64,000 nucleotides of DNA from Kluyvera sp046569695 (GTDB lineage: Bacteria; Pseudomonadota; Gammaproteobacteria; Enterobacterales; Enterobacteriaceae): positions 295,851-359,850 of the forward strand of contig NZ_JBKHUI010000003.1 in assembly GCF_046569695.1 (NCBI RefSeq), written 5' to 3'. The position numbers were made by a program, and so were the translations under genes. The notes beneath the pieces are model-generated. The model saw only the letters and a program-made list of their open reading frames with translations, was not told the origin of the DNA and made no database searches. Shown here in pieces: positions 54,422 through 62,061 of the stretch (the first letter of the stretch is position 1; each line of letters begins with the position of its first letter).

Positions 54422-56755
54422 ATGAAAATGAACGTAACGGAAACCGTAAAACAGGCGTGCGGCCACTGGCCGCGCATTCTCCCGGCGCTGGGTGTGAAGG
54501 TGATTAAAAACCAGCATCAGGCCTGCCCGGTATGCGGTGGCTCTGACCGCTTCCGCTTTGATGATAAAGAGGGGCGCGGGACGTGGTTCTGCAACCATTG
54601 CGGTGCGGGTGACGGGCTTAAGCTGGTCGAAAAGGTGTTCGGCGTGTCGCCCTCCGAGGCCGCGGGGAAGGTGAACGCCCTGACCGGCAGTCTGCCGCCG
54701 GTAGCTGAGGACATGATTGCCGCCGCTGAGGCTGAAACTGACGCCAGCCGCAAAGCCGCTGCCACGCTTGCCGCCTCACTGATGTATAAGACCCGCCCGG
54801 CCACCGGCAACGCCTACCTGACCCGCAAGGGCTTTGCTGCGCTCGAATGCCTGACGCTGGCTACCACATACAAAACCGGCGGCGTGACCTACCGCGCCGG
54901 TGATTTAATCTTGCCGCTGCAGGACGATACCGGCGCGCTGGTTAACGTTCAGCTTATTAATTCTGACGGCCTCAAACGCACCCTGAAAGGCGGAGCGGTA
55001 AAAGGAACGTATCACCTTATCGAAGGGAAAAAAGAGACCGGTAAACGCCTGTGGATAGCGGAGGGCTATGCGACCGCGCTCACCGTGCATCACCTGACCG
55101 GCGAAACCGTCATGGTGGCGCTCTCGTCCGTGAACCTCCTTTCTCTGGCGAGCCTTGCACAAAGTCAGCACCCGGCCTGTCAGATTGTCCTCGCCGCCGA
55201 CCGTGACCTCAGCGGGAACGGCCAGACCAAAGCCGCAGCGGCCGCACAGGCCTGTGAGGGCACGGTTGCCCTCCCGCCGGTATTCGGTGACTGGAATGAT
55301 GCGTTTATGCAGCAGGGCGAGGACACCACGCGCAAAGCGATTTACAGTGCCATCAGGCCACCGGCACAAAGCCCTTTCGACACCATGAGCGAGGCGGAAT
55401 TTACCGCCATGAGTACCAGTGAAAAGGCGATGCGGGTGCATGAACATTACGGCGAAGCGCTGGCCGTGGACGCCAACGGCCAGCTCCTCTCCCGGTATGA
55501 AGCCGGGACATGGAAAATCATCCCGCCGTCGGACTTTGCACGTGACGTGGCCGGGCTGTTCCAGCGCCTGCGCGCCCCGTTCTCGTCGGGGAGAATTGCC
55601 TCTGTGGTCGATACCCTGAAACTCATTATTCCCCAGCAGGCCGCCCCCGCGCGCCGCCTGATTGGTTTTCGCAACGGCGTGCTCGATACCCTCACCGGCG
55701 TGTTCAGCCCACACAGCAAATCGCACTGGCTGCGCACTCTGTGCGACGTGGATTTTACCCCGCCGGTTGAGGGCGAAACGCTGGAAACCCACGCGCCGAA
55801 TTTCTGGCGCTGGCTCGACCGTGCGGCCAGCGGCAACGCTGAAAAGCGCGACGTCATTCTCGCTGCGCTGTTTATGGTGCTGGCGAACCGCTACGACTGG
55901 CAGCTCTTTCTCGAAGTCACCGGCCCCGGCGGCAGCGGAAAAAGTATTCTGGCCGAAATTGCGACCCTGCTCGCCGGGGAGGACAACGCCACGTCTGCCA
56001 CCATCGAAACGCTGGAATCATCGAGGGAACGTGCGGCCGTTATTGGTTACTCGTTGATTATTCTCCCCGATCAGGAGAAGTGGAGCGGGGATGGTGCAGG
56101 TATAAAAGCCATCACTGGTGGCGATGCAGTCTCGGTTGATCCGAAATATCGCGATGCTTACTCTACCCATATACCGGCGGTCATTCTGGCTGTAAACAAC
56201 AACCCGATGCGCTTTACCGACCGTAGCGGCGGTGTGTCACGTCGCCGGGTTATTCTGCACTTCCCAGACTTTATTCCGGCAAAGGAGCGTGACCCCCATC
56301 TGAAACAGAAGATAGCCTCTGAGTTAGCCGTTATTGTGCGACAGCTTATGCAGCAGTTTAAGCAACCTTACGATGCTCGTGACTTGCTACAGTTGCAACA
56401 AAATTCAGATGAAGCGATGCGCATCAAGCGAGATGCGGATCCGATGGTCGATTTCTGTGGCTATTTATTTACACATTCTGAAGTCAAAGGTCTGTATATG
56501 GGCAATGCCAGCATTCGGCCAATGCAGCCTCGCCGCTATTTATACCACGCCTATCTGATGTATATGGAAGCAAACGGCTTCAAAAATGCACTAAGCATGA
56601 AAACGTTCAGCCTAGCGCTGGATTGTATTCTTCGAGAGTACGGTTTGGACTATGTCAAGCGACGAACAAATCAGGGAATACAGACCAATCTTGATCTTAA
56701 ATTAGATAGTGATGCTGACTGGCTACCGAAGTGTGATGAGGGTGTTCGAGCCTAA
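54422..56755 (+). CDS. alpha: P4-type alpha replication protein (primase-helicase)
   Basis: This 777-residue protein, the length of P4 alpha, combines primase, helicase and origin binding. A zinc ribbon (Cys35, Cys38, Cys57, Cys60) is followed by the Toprim/primase signature EGYATA at 214-219, with VLAADRDLSGNGQ. An SF3 helicase with Walker A GPGGSGKS follows (Lys507), then a C-terminal origin-binding part. From about base 56330 the gene becomes AT-richer and less P4-like, and its tail (ending DADWLPKCDEGVRA) is duplicated in diverged form after the cargo at 59443-59556. This suggests recombination in the 3' end. Confidence 0.96.
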   Translation: MKMNVTETVKQACGHWPRILPALGVKVIKNQHQACPVCGGSDRFRFDDKEGRGTWFCNHCGAGDGLKLVEKVFGVSPSEAAGKVNALTGSLPPVAEDMIAAAEAETDASRKAAATLAASLMYKTRPATGNAYLTRKGFAALECLTLATTYKTGGVTYRAGDLILPLQDDTGALVNVQLINSDGLKRTLKGGAVKGTYHLIEGKKETGKRLWIAEGYATALTVHHLTGETVMVALSSVNLLSLASLAQSQHPACQIVLAADRDLSGNGQTKAAAAAQACEGTVALPPVFGDWNDAFMQQGEDTTRKAIYSAIRPPAQSPFDTMSEAEFTAMSTSEKAMRVHEHYGEALAVDANGQLLSRYEAGTWKIIPPSDFARDVAGLFQRLRAPFSSGRIASVVDTLKLIIPQQAAPARRLIGFRNGVLDTLTGVFSPHSKSHWLRTLCDVDFTPPVEGETLETHAPNFWRWLDRAASGNAEKRDVILAALFMVLANRYDWQLFLEVTGPGGSGKSILAEIATLLAGEDNATSATIETLESSRERAAVIGYSLIILPDQEKWSGDGAGIKAITGGDAVSVDPKYRDAYSTHIPAVILAVNNNPMRFTDRSGGVSRRRVILHFPDFIPAKERDPHLKQKIASELAVIVRQLMQQFKQPYDARDLLQLQQNSDEAMRIKRDADPMVDFCGYLFTHSEVKGLYMGNASIRPMQPRRYLYHAYLMYMEANGFKNALSMKTFSLALDCILREYGLDYVKRRTNQGIQTNLDLKLDSDADWLPKCDEGVRA

Positions 56756-56940
56756 TATTGTGAACCGGTGAAAGCCGGTTTTCTTAATCAGAAAGAACTA
56801 ACCTTGATTAGAACACATAACCCTTCACCAACCAATAATCAAACAATTAATTGAAATTTAAGGAAAAAAACCATAAGTGAACAGTATGCACAATTTTGTG
56901 TAAAATCTTTCTTTTACGCCATACAAAATGAGGAAAAGAC
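56756..56940. other. Post-alpha region with crr-like repeats and cargo promoter
   Basis: This 185-bp gap contains a hairpin (AACCGG-TGAAAG-CCGGTT, 56763-56778) followed by a short T-run, a CCTTCACCAACC and an AGTGAACAGTA motif that resemble single alpha iterons. A possible -10 (GTAAAAT at about 56900) lies before the GAGGAAAAG ribosome site of the next gene. Confidence 0.5.
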
Positions 56941-57867
56941 ATGTTTCCCAGTAGGCCTGACCCGCATCCATTAGATTATGATTGGAGGTTTAGTTATGAT
57001 ACATCTGTCCAACTCGTAAATTTATGTGGCCCACAAACAGTTTTATGTTTGGGTACTCCTTCAATTGCATCATTATTGGCTCGTAACTTTAGACCTTATT
57101 TATTAATCGATAGACATCCAATACAGGAAGTAAATAAACACTTAACCATTGATATTAATGTCGAACCTCCATTTATCGGAACCACTTTCCAAAACGTTGT
57201 AATGGATCCACCTTGGTATTTAGATGTATATTATCGCTGGTTAAGTTGGGTCGCATTTTCATGTCATAAAAAATCAAAAATATTATTATCTATTTGGCCT
57301 GATGATACGAGACCTAATGCAGTAGAGGAGAAGAAAGCTTTATTCAAATGGATTAACAGCTGGGGTGAAATAAAAATAATTAATAATTATCTGTGCTATG
57401 AAACCCCTATCTTTGAGAAACATGCGTATATGTTGTCACATGATATTGGCATTCGAAAAGGAGACTTGGTAATTATAACTTTAGAGTCTAAACCATCATT
57501 ACAAGAATTAATATTAACTGATGAAAAGTGGTGTCGATACATTTTAGACAACTATCAACTAGCTATCAGACTTGATGGTAACTCTAGAAGGTCGAACAAA
57601 ACTCACATAGGAAAAATTGAGCAAGCCTCTGGTTGGATTTGGCCTTCAGTAAGCAAAAGAGCAATTGGGAGGGAATATATTGAGCTTTGGAGTTCAGAGA
57701 ATGAAGTAGCTTCTATTGATAATCCGCTTCAACTTGTCTCATCAATTGATGAAATGATAACCACGGGAAAAATAAAACCTGTGATTAATAACTTTCCAGA
57801 GCTGTCAGCTTGGGATATTCCACACCCACCATTTTCTAGGACACACAAATGGATTCAAACGTGCTGA
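56941..57867 (+). CDS. DPPW-type SAM methyltransferase-like protein (satellite cargo)
   Basis: This 308-residue protein has a Rossmann-like methyltransferase signature. The glycine loop TVLCLGTPSIASLLA is at residues 33-47, an acidic residue ends strand 2 in YLLIDRHP (Asp57), and motif IV NVVMDPPWYLDVYY is at 86-98. DPPW/DPPY motifs are used by amino-group methyltransferases acting on adenine in DNA or RNA. No target-recognition or endonuclease domain is evident, and the C-terminal third matches nothing I recognise. It is AT-rich unlike alpha. The next gene begins inside its last 19 bases, so the two form an operon. Substrate is unknown; loss of catalysis cannot be excluded. Confidence 0.8.
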   Translation: MFPSRPDPHPLDYDWRFSYDTSVQLVNLCGPQTVLCLGTPSIASLLARNFRPYLLIDRHPIQEVNKHLTIDINVEPPFIGTTFQNVVMDPPWYLDVYYRWLSWVAFSCHKKSKILLSIWPDDTRPNAVEEKKALFKWINSWGEIKIINNYLCYETPIFEKHAYMLSHDIGIRKGDLVIITLESKPSLQELILTDEKWCRYILDNYQLAIRLDGNSRRSNKTHIGKIEQASGWIWPSVSKRAIGREYIELWSSENEVASIDNPLQLVSSIDEMITTGKIKPVINNFPELSAWDIPHPPFSRTHKWIQTC

Positions 57868-59309
57868 TATTGAGATTTAGAGATCCAGAGGAAACAATCA
57901 ATACTGTTTCTTCTCATATTTCAATTATTAATGAATTAGGAGCTGTTCGCTGGGGGTGGTGGAAAAAGGATTCGGAGATACTGACGCAACAAGAGTCTAA
58001 TTTTCTTCATGATTATGATTTAGAATATGTTTATTTAATTAACCGTGATCTAAATAAATTATATAAAGCAACATTATCTGGAATAAGCAATACATCTCCC
58101 AGTGAAAAACAGTTGCAACAAGTTCCTGATTATTATAGAGAAAGCATTCATAAAATACACAGGTGGTTTGTTTTTACAAAAATAGAGCAATTAGATAATT
58201 ACTCAATTGATTATGACAACCTTTTTGCTGAAGCAGGTAACCCAACATATTTGATTTGTAACAATAACGTTTCTTCACCTCAAAAAAACAAGACGTCAAA
58301 TAGAAAGAATCTTGAAAAAAACAAATTATTAATATTATCTGACTTACATTTTGGTGAAGACTTTGCGTTCTGCCTAGAAAATGAACTCCACCAACCTGGG
58401 CAAACAAAGGATACTTTATCGAGAACATTGTATCGTGACTTACAAGAATTAAAAATCCAAAACGATATTGGTTTATTAGTTATTACAGGAGACTTTACTA
58501 CAAAAGGAAACTGGACCCATGAACAAAAAGCAAGGATAATTTCTGAGCTTCATGAACTTTGTTTTAAATTGGGTTTAGACAAAAAAAATATTATTGCAGT
58601 GCCTGGCAATCATGACATACTTAGAAAAGTTGAAAGTGATTCAGAAAGCAATAACTCTCTGATTTATAATAATGTAAATAAATTATCTGACAATCATTTC
58701 GAAATGGATTTTAGGTTGTTCGTTCACCAACTCAATGGTAGGGGATGGGATGAAAATCTATCATACAATGATTATTATCATATTAAAAATCACAATGCAG
58801 ATTTAGATATAACCATCCTTAACTCATGTAAAATAGTTCCTTATAAAGGAATGTCAGAATATGGATGTGTAGGCATTGAAGGGATTGACACTATAAGGCA
58901 ACTAAAAGATGACGTTGCATCAAATGTTCAAAGGATAGTTTTCCTTCATCATCATTTGCTACCAGTTTACGACATTGAAGCTGTCGATAGGAAACCATCG
59001 TTATCGATAGATTCATTGAAAATATTAAAAAATGCGTTAGCTAAAAATATAAAAGTAGCGATTCATGGTCACCAACATATGTTTAGCATGGCTAAATATA
59101 ACTTATTTGAACGTGGTCGAGAATGGCAGGAAAGAAATATAACCGTAGTCGCAAATGGAAGTACAGGTGTAAACGCAAACAGGATGATCAGTTCTGAAAG
59201 AAACTCATACTCTATACTAACAATCCACTCTGACCGCATAGAAGTACTTGTAAGAGAGCTAATGCATAATGAGTCTCCAGGGGTAACATTATTAACACAT
59301 ACAGTTTAA
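57849..59309 (+). CDS. Metallophosphoesterase with aromatic-rich N-terminal domain (satellite cargo)
   Basis: This 486-residue protein has a C-terminal calcineurin-like phosphoesterase with a full metal set: Asp165-x-His167 (ILSDLHFG), Gly214-Asp215 (VITGDFTTKG), Gly253-Asn-His-Asp256 (VPGNHDI), His367-369 (FLHHHLLP), and His406-Gly-His408-x-His410 (IHGHQHMF). The N-terminal 140 residues form a separate domain of unknown fold with RWGWWKK (34-40) and HRWFVFTKIEQL. The enzyme could be a nuclease (SbcD/Mre11-like) or a nucleotide phosphodiesterase (CpdA-like). It overlaps the upstream methyltransferase-like gene by 19 bases, so coupled production is expected. Confidence 0.85.
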   Translation: MDSNVLILRFRDPEETINTVSSHISIINELGAVRWGWWKKDSEILTQQESNFLHDYDLEYVYLINRDLNKLYKATLSGISNTSPSEKQLQQVPDYYRESIHKIHRWFVFTKIEQLDNYSIDYDNLFAEAGNPTYLICNNNVSSPQKNKTSNRKNLEKNKLLILSDLHFGEDFAFCLENELHQPGQTKDTLSRTLYRDLQELKIQNDIGLLVITGDFTTKGNWTHEQKARIISELHELCFKLGLDKKNIIAVPGNHDILRKVESDSESNNSLIYNNVNKLSDNHFEMDFRLFVHQLNGRGWDENLSYNDYYHIKNHNADLDITILNSCKIVPYKGMSEYGCVGIEGIDTIRQLKDDVASNVQRIVFLHHHLLPVYDIEAVDRKPSLSIDSLKILKNALAKNIKVAIHGHQHMFSMAKYNLFERGREWQERNITVVANGSTGVNANRMISSERNSYSILTIHSDRIEVLVRELMHNESPGVTLLTHTV

Positions 59310-59342
59310 ATATCCCATAGACGGTTAAGAAGACATACAAAA

Positions 59343-59376
59343 CATTGGTATACATTTAGGTATACCAATGAAATTT
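59343..59376 (+). terminator. Hairpin after the cargo operon
   Basis: A perfect 11-bp inverted repeat CATTGGTATAC/GTATACCAATG with a 6-base loop is followed by AAATTTTAATTT, 34 bases after the phosphoesterase stop. It is a likely operon terminator. Confidence 0.65.
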
Positions 59377-59442
59377 TAATTTATTCAAAATCAATATAAG
59401 CAATACATTGATTAATTCAGGCTCCACCGCCCAGACTGAACT

Positions 59443-59556
59443 ATGATAAGGGCTGTAAATAATCAGGACATACAAATCAATCTAACTCTAAAAGATGAAC
59501 GAAAAGCCGACTGGCTACCGAAGTGCGATGAATACACTGCGGAACAAACTATCTAG
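59443..59556 (+). pseudogene. Detached C-terminal tail of an alpha gene
   Basis: The frame ending at 59556 reads NNQDIQINLTLKDERKADWLPKCDEYTA..., which matches the end of the intact alpha (NQGIQTNLDLKLDSDADWLPKCDE). Over the LTLK part it is closer to P4 alpha as I recall it. It has no upstream coding continuation. It is the displaced tail left downstream when the cargo, together with an alternative alpha 3' end, entered the element. Crr-like repeats follow it as they follow alpha. Confidence 0.85.
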
Positions 59557-59760
59557 ACCGACTGATGCCGGTCTGGTTTATCGGTAAAACGGCAAGTGTG
59601 AACAGTAAAGTATTCACTGCCCACCAACCATTCACCACATAACTATATGAATATTTTATAATAAAATGCGTAGAGGACAGTGTTAACAGTTTTCCAAAAA
59701 AAATTTCAGATAAACTTCATCACTAGTGCTTTATCGATAGATAGTTTGTCAGTCAAAATA
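59557..59760. other. crr-like replication region
   Basis: This region contains AGTGTGAACAGTA (about 59595), TATTCACTG, and CATTCACCACAT, which resemble the alpha iterons found at 52661-52781. It also contains a hairpin (CCGACTGATGCCGGTCTGG at about 59558). In P4 the cis-required crr lies between alpha and att, the same position. No gene is seen from here to attR. Confidence 0.55.
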
Positions 59761-59761
59761 A

Positions 59762-59782
59762 TGTGTATAACTATGTGTATAA
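59762..59782 (+). repeat. Putative Int arm-type sites near attR
   Basis: TGTGTATAA occurs at 59762-59770 and 59774-59782 as direct repeats 12 bp apart. They match the three copies beside attL. A variant (AAATACACA) adjoins the attR core. Confidence 0.6.
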
Positions 59783-59840
59783 CAAACAATATCAAGACTT
59801 ATAAAAACCAACAAATACATATAGTTATGATAAAATACAC

Positions 59841-59862
59841 ACTCCTGTGATCTTCCGCCAAA
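59841..59862 (+). other. attR
   Basis: A 22-bp exact copy of the selC 3' end starts ACTCCTGTGATCTTCCGCCA. The sequence just outside (AAAATTCCACTTT) resembles the 3' flank of the upstream selC-like gene, consistent with ancestral selC flank. Confidence 0.92.
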
Positions 59863-59926
59863 ATTCCACTTTATCTATCGTTACCACTTTCGTTTTCAAA
59901 CCAATTTATTTAAATAAGGTCATGGT

Positions 59927-61372
59927 ATGGATTCGTCTACCTCAAATTTTCTTAAAATAAGATTCAACCTTAATAACTTCCTTGATTTATTAGAAGGCAT
60001 TGAAGAAACTCTTCCTACCATAAGGAAAAATATATATAAGGAATATAAAAACAAAGAAAATAATAAAAACAATTTTGTAGAAAAATTTTCATATGATAAA
60101 GAATATGATCAAGAGCAAAAACTTATTAGATTCAAAATGCCCTTTGATAAACAAAGGCAAATGAATATATTTTATCGAGAAATAAATAAATCAGTAAAGA
60201 TGGCAAAAATAATACCAAGTAACTTCTTCATATCTATTATAAGTGAATATGATGCTTACCTTGGAAACCTTATAAGAGAAATTTATCTTGCAAAGCCAGA
60301 TATCATAAACTCATTAGAAAAAAATCTAACATTTAATGAAATAATGGAGTTTGGAAGCATAGATAAGATAAAAGAATTTGTAATAGAAAAAGATATTGAA
60401 TCGATACTAAGAAAAAGTCATTTAGAGCAATTAAATTGCCTGGAGAAAAAACTCTCACTTCCTTTAACAAAAGGCCTACATATATTACCCGAATTTATTG
60501 AAATTACCGAACGACGAAATTTATTTGTTCATTGCAACGGAGTTGTATCTAGTCAATATGTAAAAATATGTACAGAAAATAAAGTTGACTTAAAAAACAT
60601 CGAAGTTGGCACTACCCTTAACGTACCGAATAGTTATATTTTTAGAGCGATAGCAATCGTATCAGAATTGGTAATAAAGTTAACTCACATCCTTTGGTTA
60701 AATATTTTTAAAAGCCAAGAGGAAAGCAAACCAGCCTATGACAGCCTAATCCACGTATCATATGAATTACTCCAAAAAGAAAAATATGATCTATGCATTG
60801 ATATCCTAAGTTTATTTTCAGAGAGTAAATCAAAGGCTTTAGATGATATAACAAAAAGATATCTTGTCATTAATTTAGCTATTGCATTTAAATTTTCAGG
60901 GAAGGCAGAAAAATGTTCGAAACTTCTTGCGCTTCATGATTGGTCAGCCGTTAGTTATTTGTTCAAAATGGCTGAGAAAATTCTAAACGAAGATTACGAA
61001 AAAGCTTCAAAATATATGAAGAAAGCTTATCTTGCGGAGGAGTTTAAAAAAGAATATCTCATTGACTGGCCATTATTCAAACTCTTTAGGGAAAGAGATG
61101 AATTCAAAAGAGCTTGCGAGGATTTATTTACACAAGATGAAATGAATCAACTTACAATACCTGATGAGAACGAAGGGGATTGCGAGAGGGGAGAATTACT
61201 ATCTATTGCAGATGTAAAGGCTGAAGTGGAAGCAGAAGCAAAGGCTGAAGTGGAAGCAGAAGCAAAGACTGAGACTGAGACTGAGACTGAGACTGAGACT
61301 GAGACTGAGACTGAGACTGAGACAACAAATGAAGCAGAACCGCGATCAGAAACAAAGGTAAAAACAGAATAA
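59927..61372 (+). CDS. HEPN-like protein with Thr-Glu repeat tail
   Basis: This 481-residue protein is AT-rich and starts at ATG 59927 after AAGG. A helical N-terminal region contains EITERRNLFVHCNGVVSSQY, in which Arg197-x4-His202 is the catalytic motif of HEPN ribonucleases. Residues about 270-400 look like helical repeats (YDLCIDILSLF, YLVINLAIAFKFSG). The C-terminus is a duplicated AEVEAEAK unit, then about nine Thr-Glu dipeptides from a hexanucleotide repeat. HEPN proteins act as toxins, abortive-infection RNases or their regulators. The gene is just outside attR, apparently alone. The function is inferred from the motif only. Confidence 0.7.
   Translation: MDSSTSNFLKIRFNLNNFLDLLEGIEETLPTIRKNIYKEYKNKENNKNNFVEKFSYDKEYDQEQKLIRFKMPFDKQRQMNIFYREINKSVKMAKIIPSNFFISIISEYDAYLGNLIREIYLAKPDIINSLEKNLTFNEIMEFGSIDKIKEFVIEKDIESILRKSHLEQLNCLEKKLSLPLTKGLHILPEFIEITERRNLFVHCNGVVSSQYVKICTENKVDLKNIEVGTTLNVPNSYIFRAIAIVSELVIKLTHILWLNIFKSQEESKPAYDSLIHVSYELLQKEKYDLCIDILSLFSESKSKALDDITKRYLVINLAIAFKFSGKAEKCSKLLALHDWSAVSYLFKMAEKILNEDYEKASKYMKKAYLAEEFKKEYLIDWPLFKLFRERDEFKRACEDLFTQDEMNQLTIPDENEGDCERGELLSIADVKAEVEAEAKAEVEAEAKTETETETETETETETETETTNEAEPRSETKVKTE
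61220..61324 (+). repeat. Coding tandem repeats (24-bp x2 and GAGACT hexamer array)
   Basis: Two copies of a 24-bp unit (GCTGAAGTGGAAGCAGAAGC plus four bases) at 61220-61267 are followed by ACT and eight perfect GAGACT hexamers (61271-61318) plus a degenerate end. Six-base units preserve the frame, so slippage would change tail length but not switch the gene off. Confidence 0.95.
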
Positions 61373-61401
61373 TAAATTAAAAGAACGAGATGCGGATACG
61401 A

Positions 61402-61584
61402 TTATATCTCGTTCTTCTTTTCTATCTCTAAATGCAATCGTGAAATGCAAGCCTCTTTCACCCACTTACTAAAATTCCCCTTCCCCGCAGCCTTCTCAAT
61501 CTGTTCCAAAAGCTCATCCTCGAACCGGATGTTCTTCATCGTGCTCTTTGTGCGGTCAAAATTTGGCTTCTTTTTCTCTTGCAT
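61402..61584 (-). CDS. YlcI/YnfO-type ribbon-helix-helix protein
   Basis: This 60-residue basic protein has KNIRFEDELLEQIEKAAGKGNFSKWVKEACISRL, shown here as two adjoining pieces of the RHH fold (strand then two helices). ATG 61584 was preferred to a GTG four codons upstream. Such proteins are DNA-binding and common in prophages and toxin-antitoxin loci. It is divergent from the SymE gene, and a 13-bp inverted repeat covers its start region, suggesting autoregulation. Confidence 0.8.
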   Translation of the reverse strand: MQEKKKPNFDRTKSTMKNIRFEDELLEQIEKAAGKGNFSKWVKEACISRLHLEIEKKNEI

Positions 61585-61629
61585 GGTAGGTACCACTTAG
61601 GTTAGTTTATCATCATGTGGTACCTACCA
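61584..61629. promoter_or_regulatory. 13-bp inverted repeat, candidate operator
   Basis: TGGTAGGTACCAC (61584-61596) and its exact complement (61617-61629) are separated by 20 bp. The left arm touches the start codon of the RHH gene and the right arm lies before symE. Each arm also holds GGTACC. Two arms fit binding of an RHH dimer pair. Confidence 0.6.
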
Positions 61630-61712
61630 CACGGATAATGAAATCTGACAACGCCCCAAGGTGCTCGAACACCAAAGGGCGTCTAACCTCACCAACTATC
61701 AAGGAGTTGATT

Positions 61713-62003
61713 ATGGCTGATCCGCATTCTACCTCAGACTTACCCGCAGCAAAAACCGAGCGCACAATAATTGTGGGATATCGCCCGCAGGGTGCAAACA
61801 AAAACACGCCAAGCCTCACCCTTTCCGGGAAGTGGCTACGCGAGGCCGGGTTCGAAACCGGGCAACAGGTTAGCGTAAAAGTGATGGATGGCTGCATCGT
61901 CCTGATGGCCTATGGCGAACAGGAGCAGAAGCTGCTGGCGGAGTTGAAGGAGACGCTGCTAAAGCTGAAAGGGATTGAAGCGGCGGTGTCGGCAGTACAT
62001 TGA
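61713..62003 (+). CDS. symE: SymE-family type I toxin
   Basis: This 96-residue SymE-like protein has an AbrB-type swapped-hairpin core (LTLSGKWLREAGFETGQQVSVKVMDGCIVLMA) given here as the hallmark region in two motifs. E. coli SymE is an SOS-induced toxin that condenses nucleoids and is kept in check by the antisense RNA SymR. Start 61713 follows AAGGAG; the open frame extends further upstream without support. A hairpin ACGCCC...GGTG...CACC...GGGCGT at about 61652-61683 in the leader could belong to an antisense RNA. A hairpin follows the stop (AACCTGTAAG/CTTACAGGTT). Confidence 0.82.
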   Translation: MADPHSTSDLPAAKTERTIIVGYRPQGANKNTPSLTLSGKWLREAGFETGQQVSVKVMDGCIVLMAYGEQEQKLLAELKETLLKLKGIEAAVSAVH

Positions 62004-62061
62004 GGGTAAAAGTGAACCTGTAAGGCTGACTTACAGGTTCAATGGTAGCACCTACAAAACA

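Larger units (their letters stand above)
47940..59862 (+). mobile_element. P4-type phage satellite integrated in selC
   Basis: The element of about 11.9 kb is bounded by 22-bp direct repeats (47940-47961 and 59841-59862). Gene order follows integrated P4: int, variable locus, cos-like site, psu-delta-sid leftward, Psid region with iterons, vis, CI RNA, kil-like, small ORFs, alpha, cargo, attR. It has no capsid, tail or terminase genes, so it would depend on a P2-like helper for packaging. All core genes appear intact apart from the single-domain delta, so mobilisation by a helper is plausible. Confidence 0.93.

Noticed and set aside
54905..55792. 295-codon open frame antisense to alpha
   Set aside because: Shadow of the alpha primase-helicase gene, whose motifs on the plus strand are unambiguous.
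61268..61324. GAGACT array as a phase-variation switch
   Set aside because: The unit is six bases, so repeat changes keep the frame; only tail length can vary.
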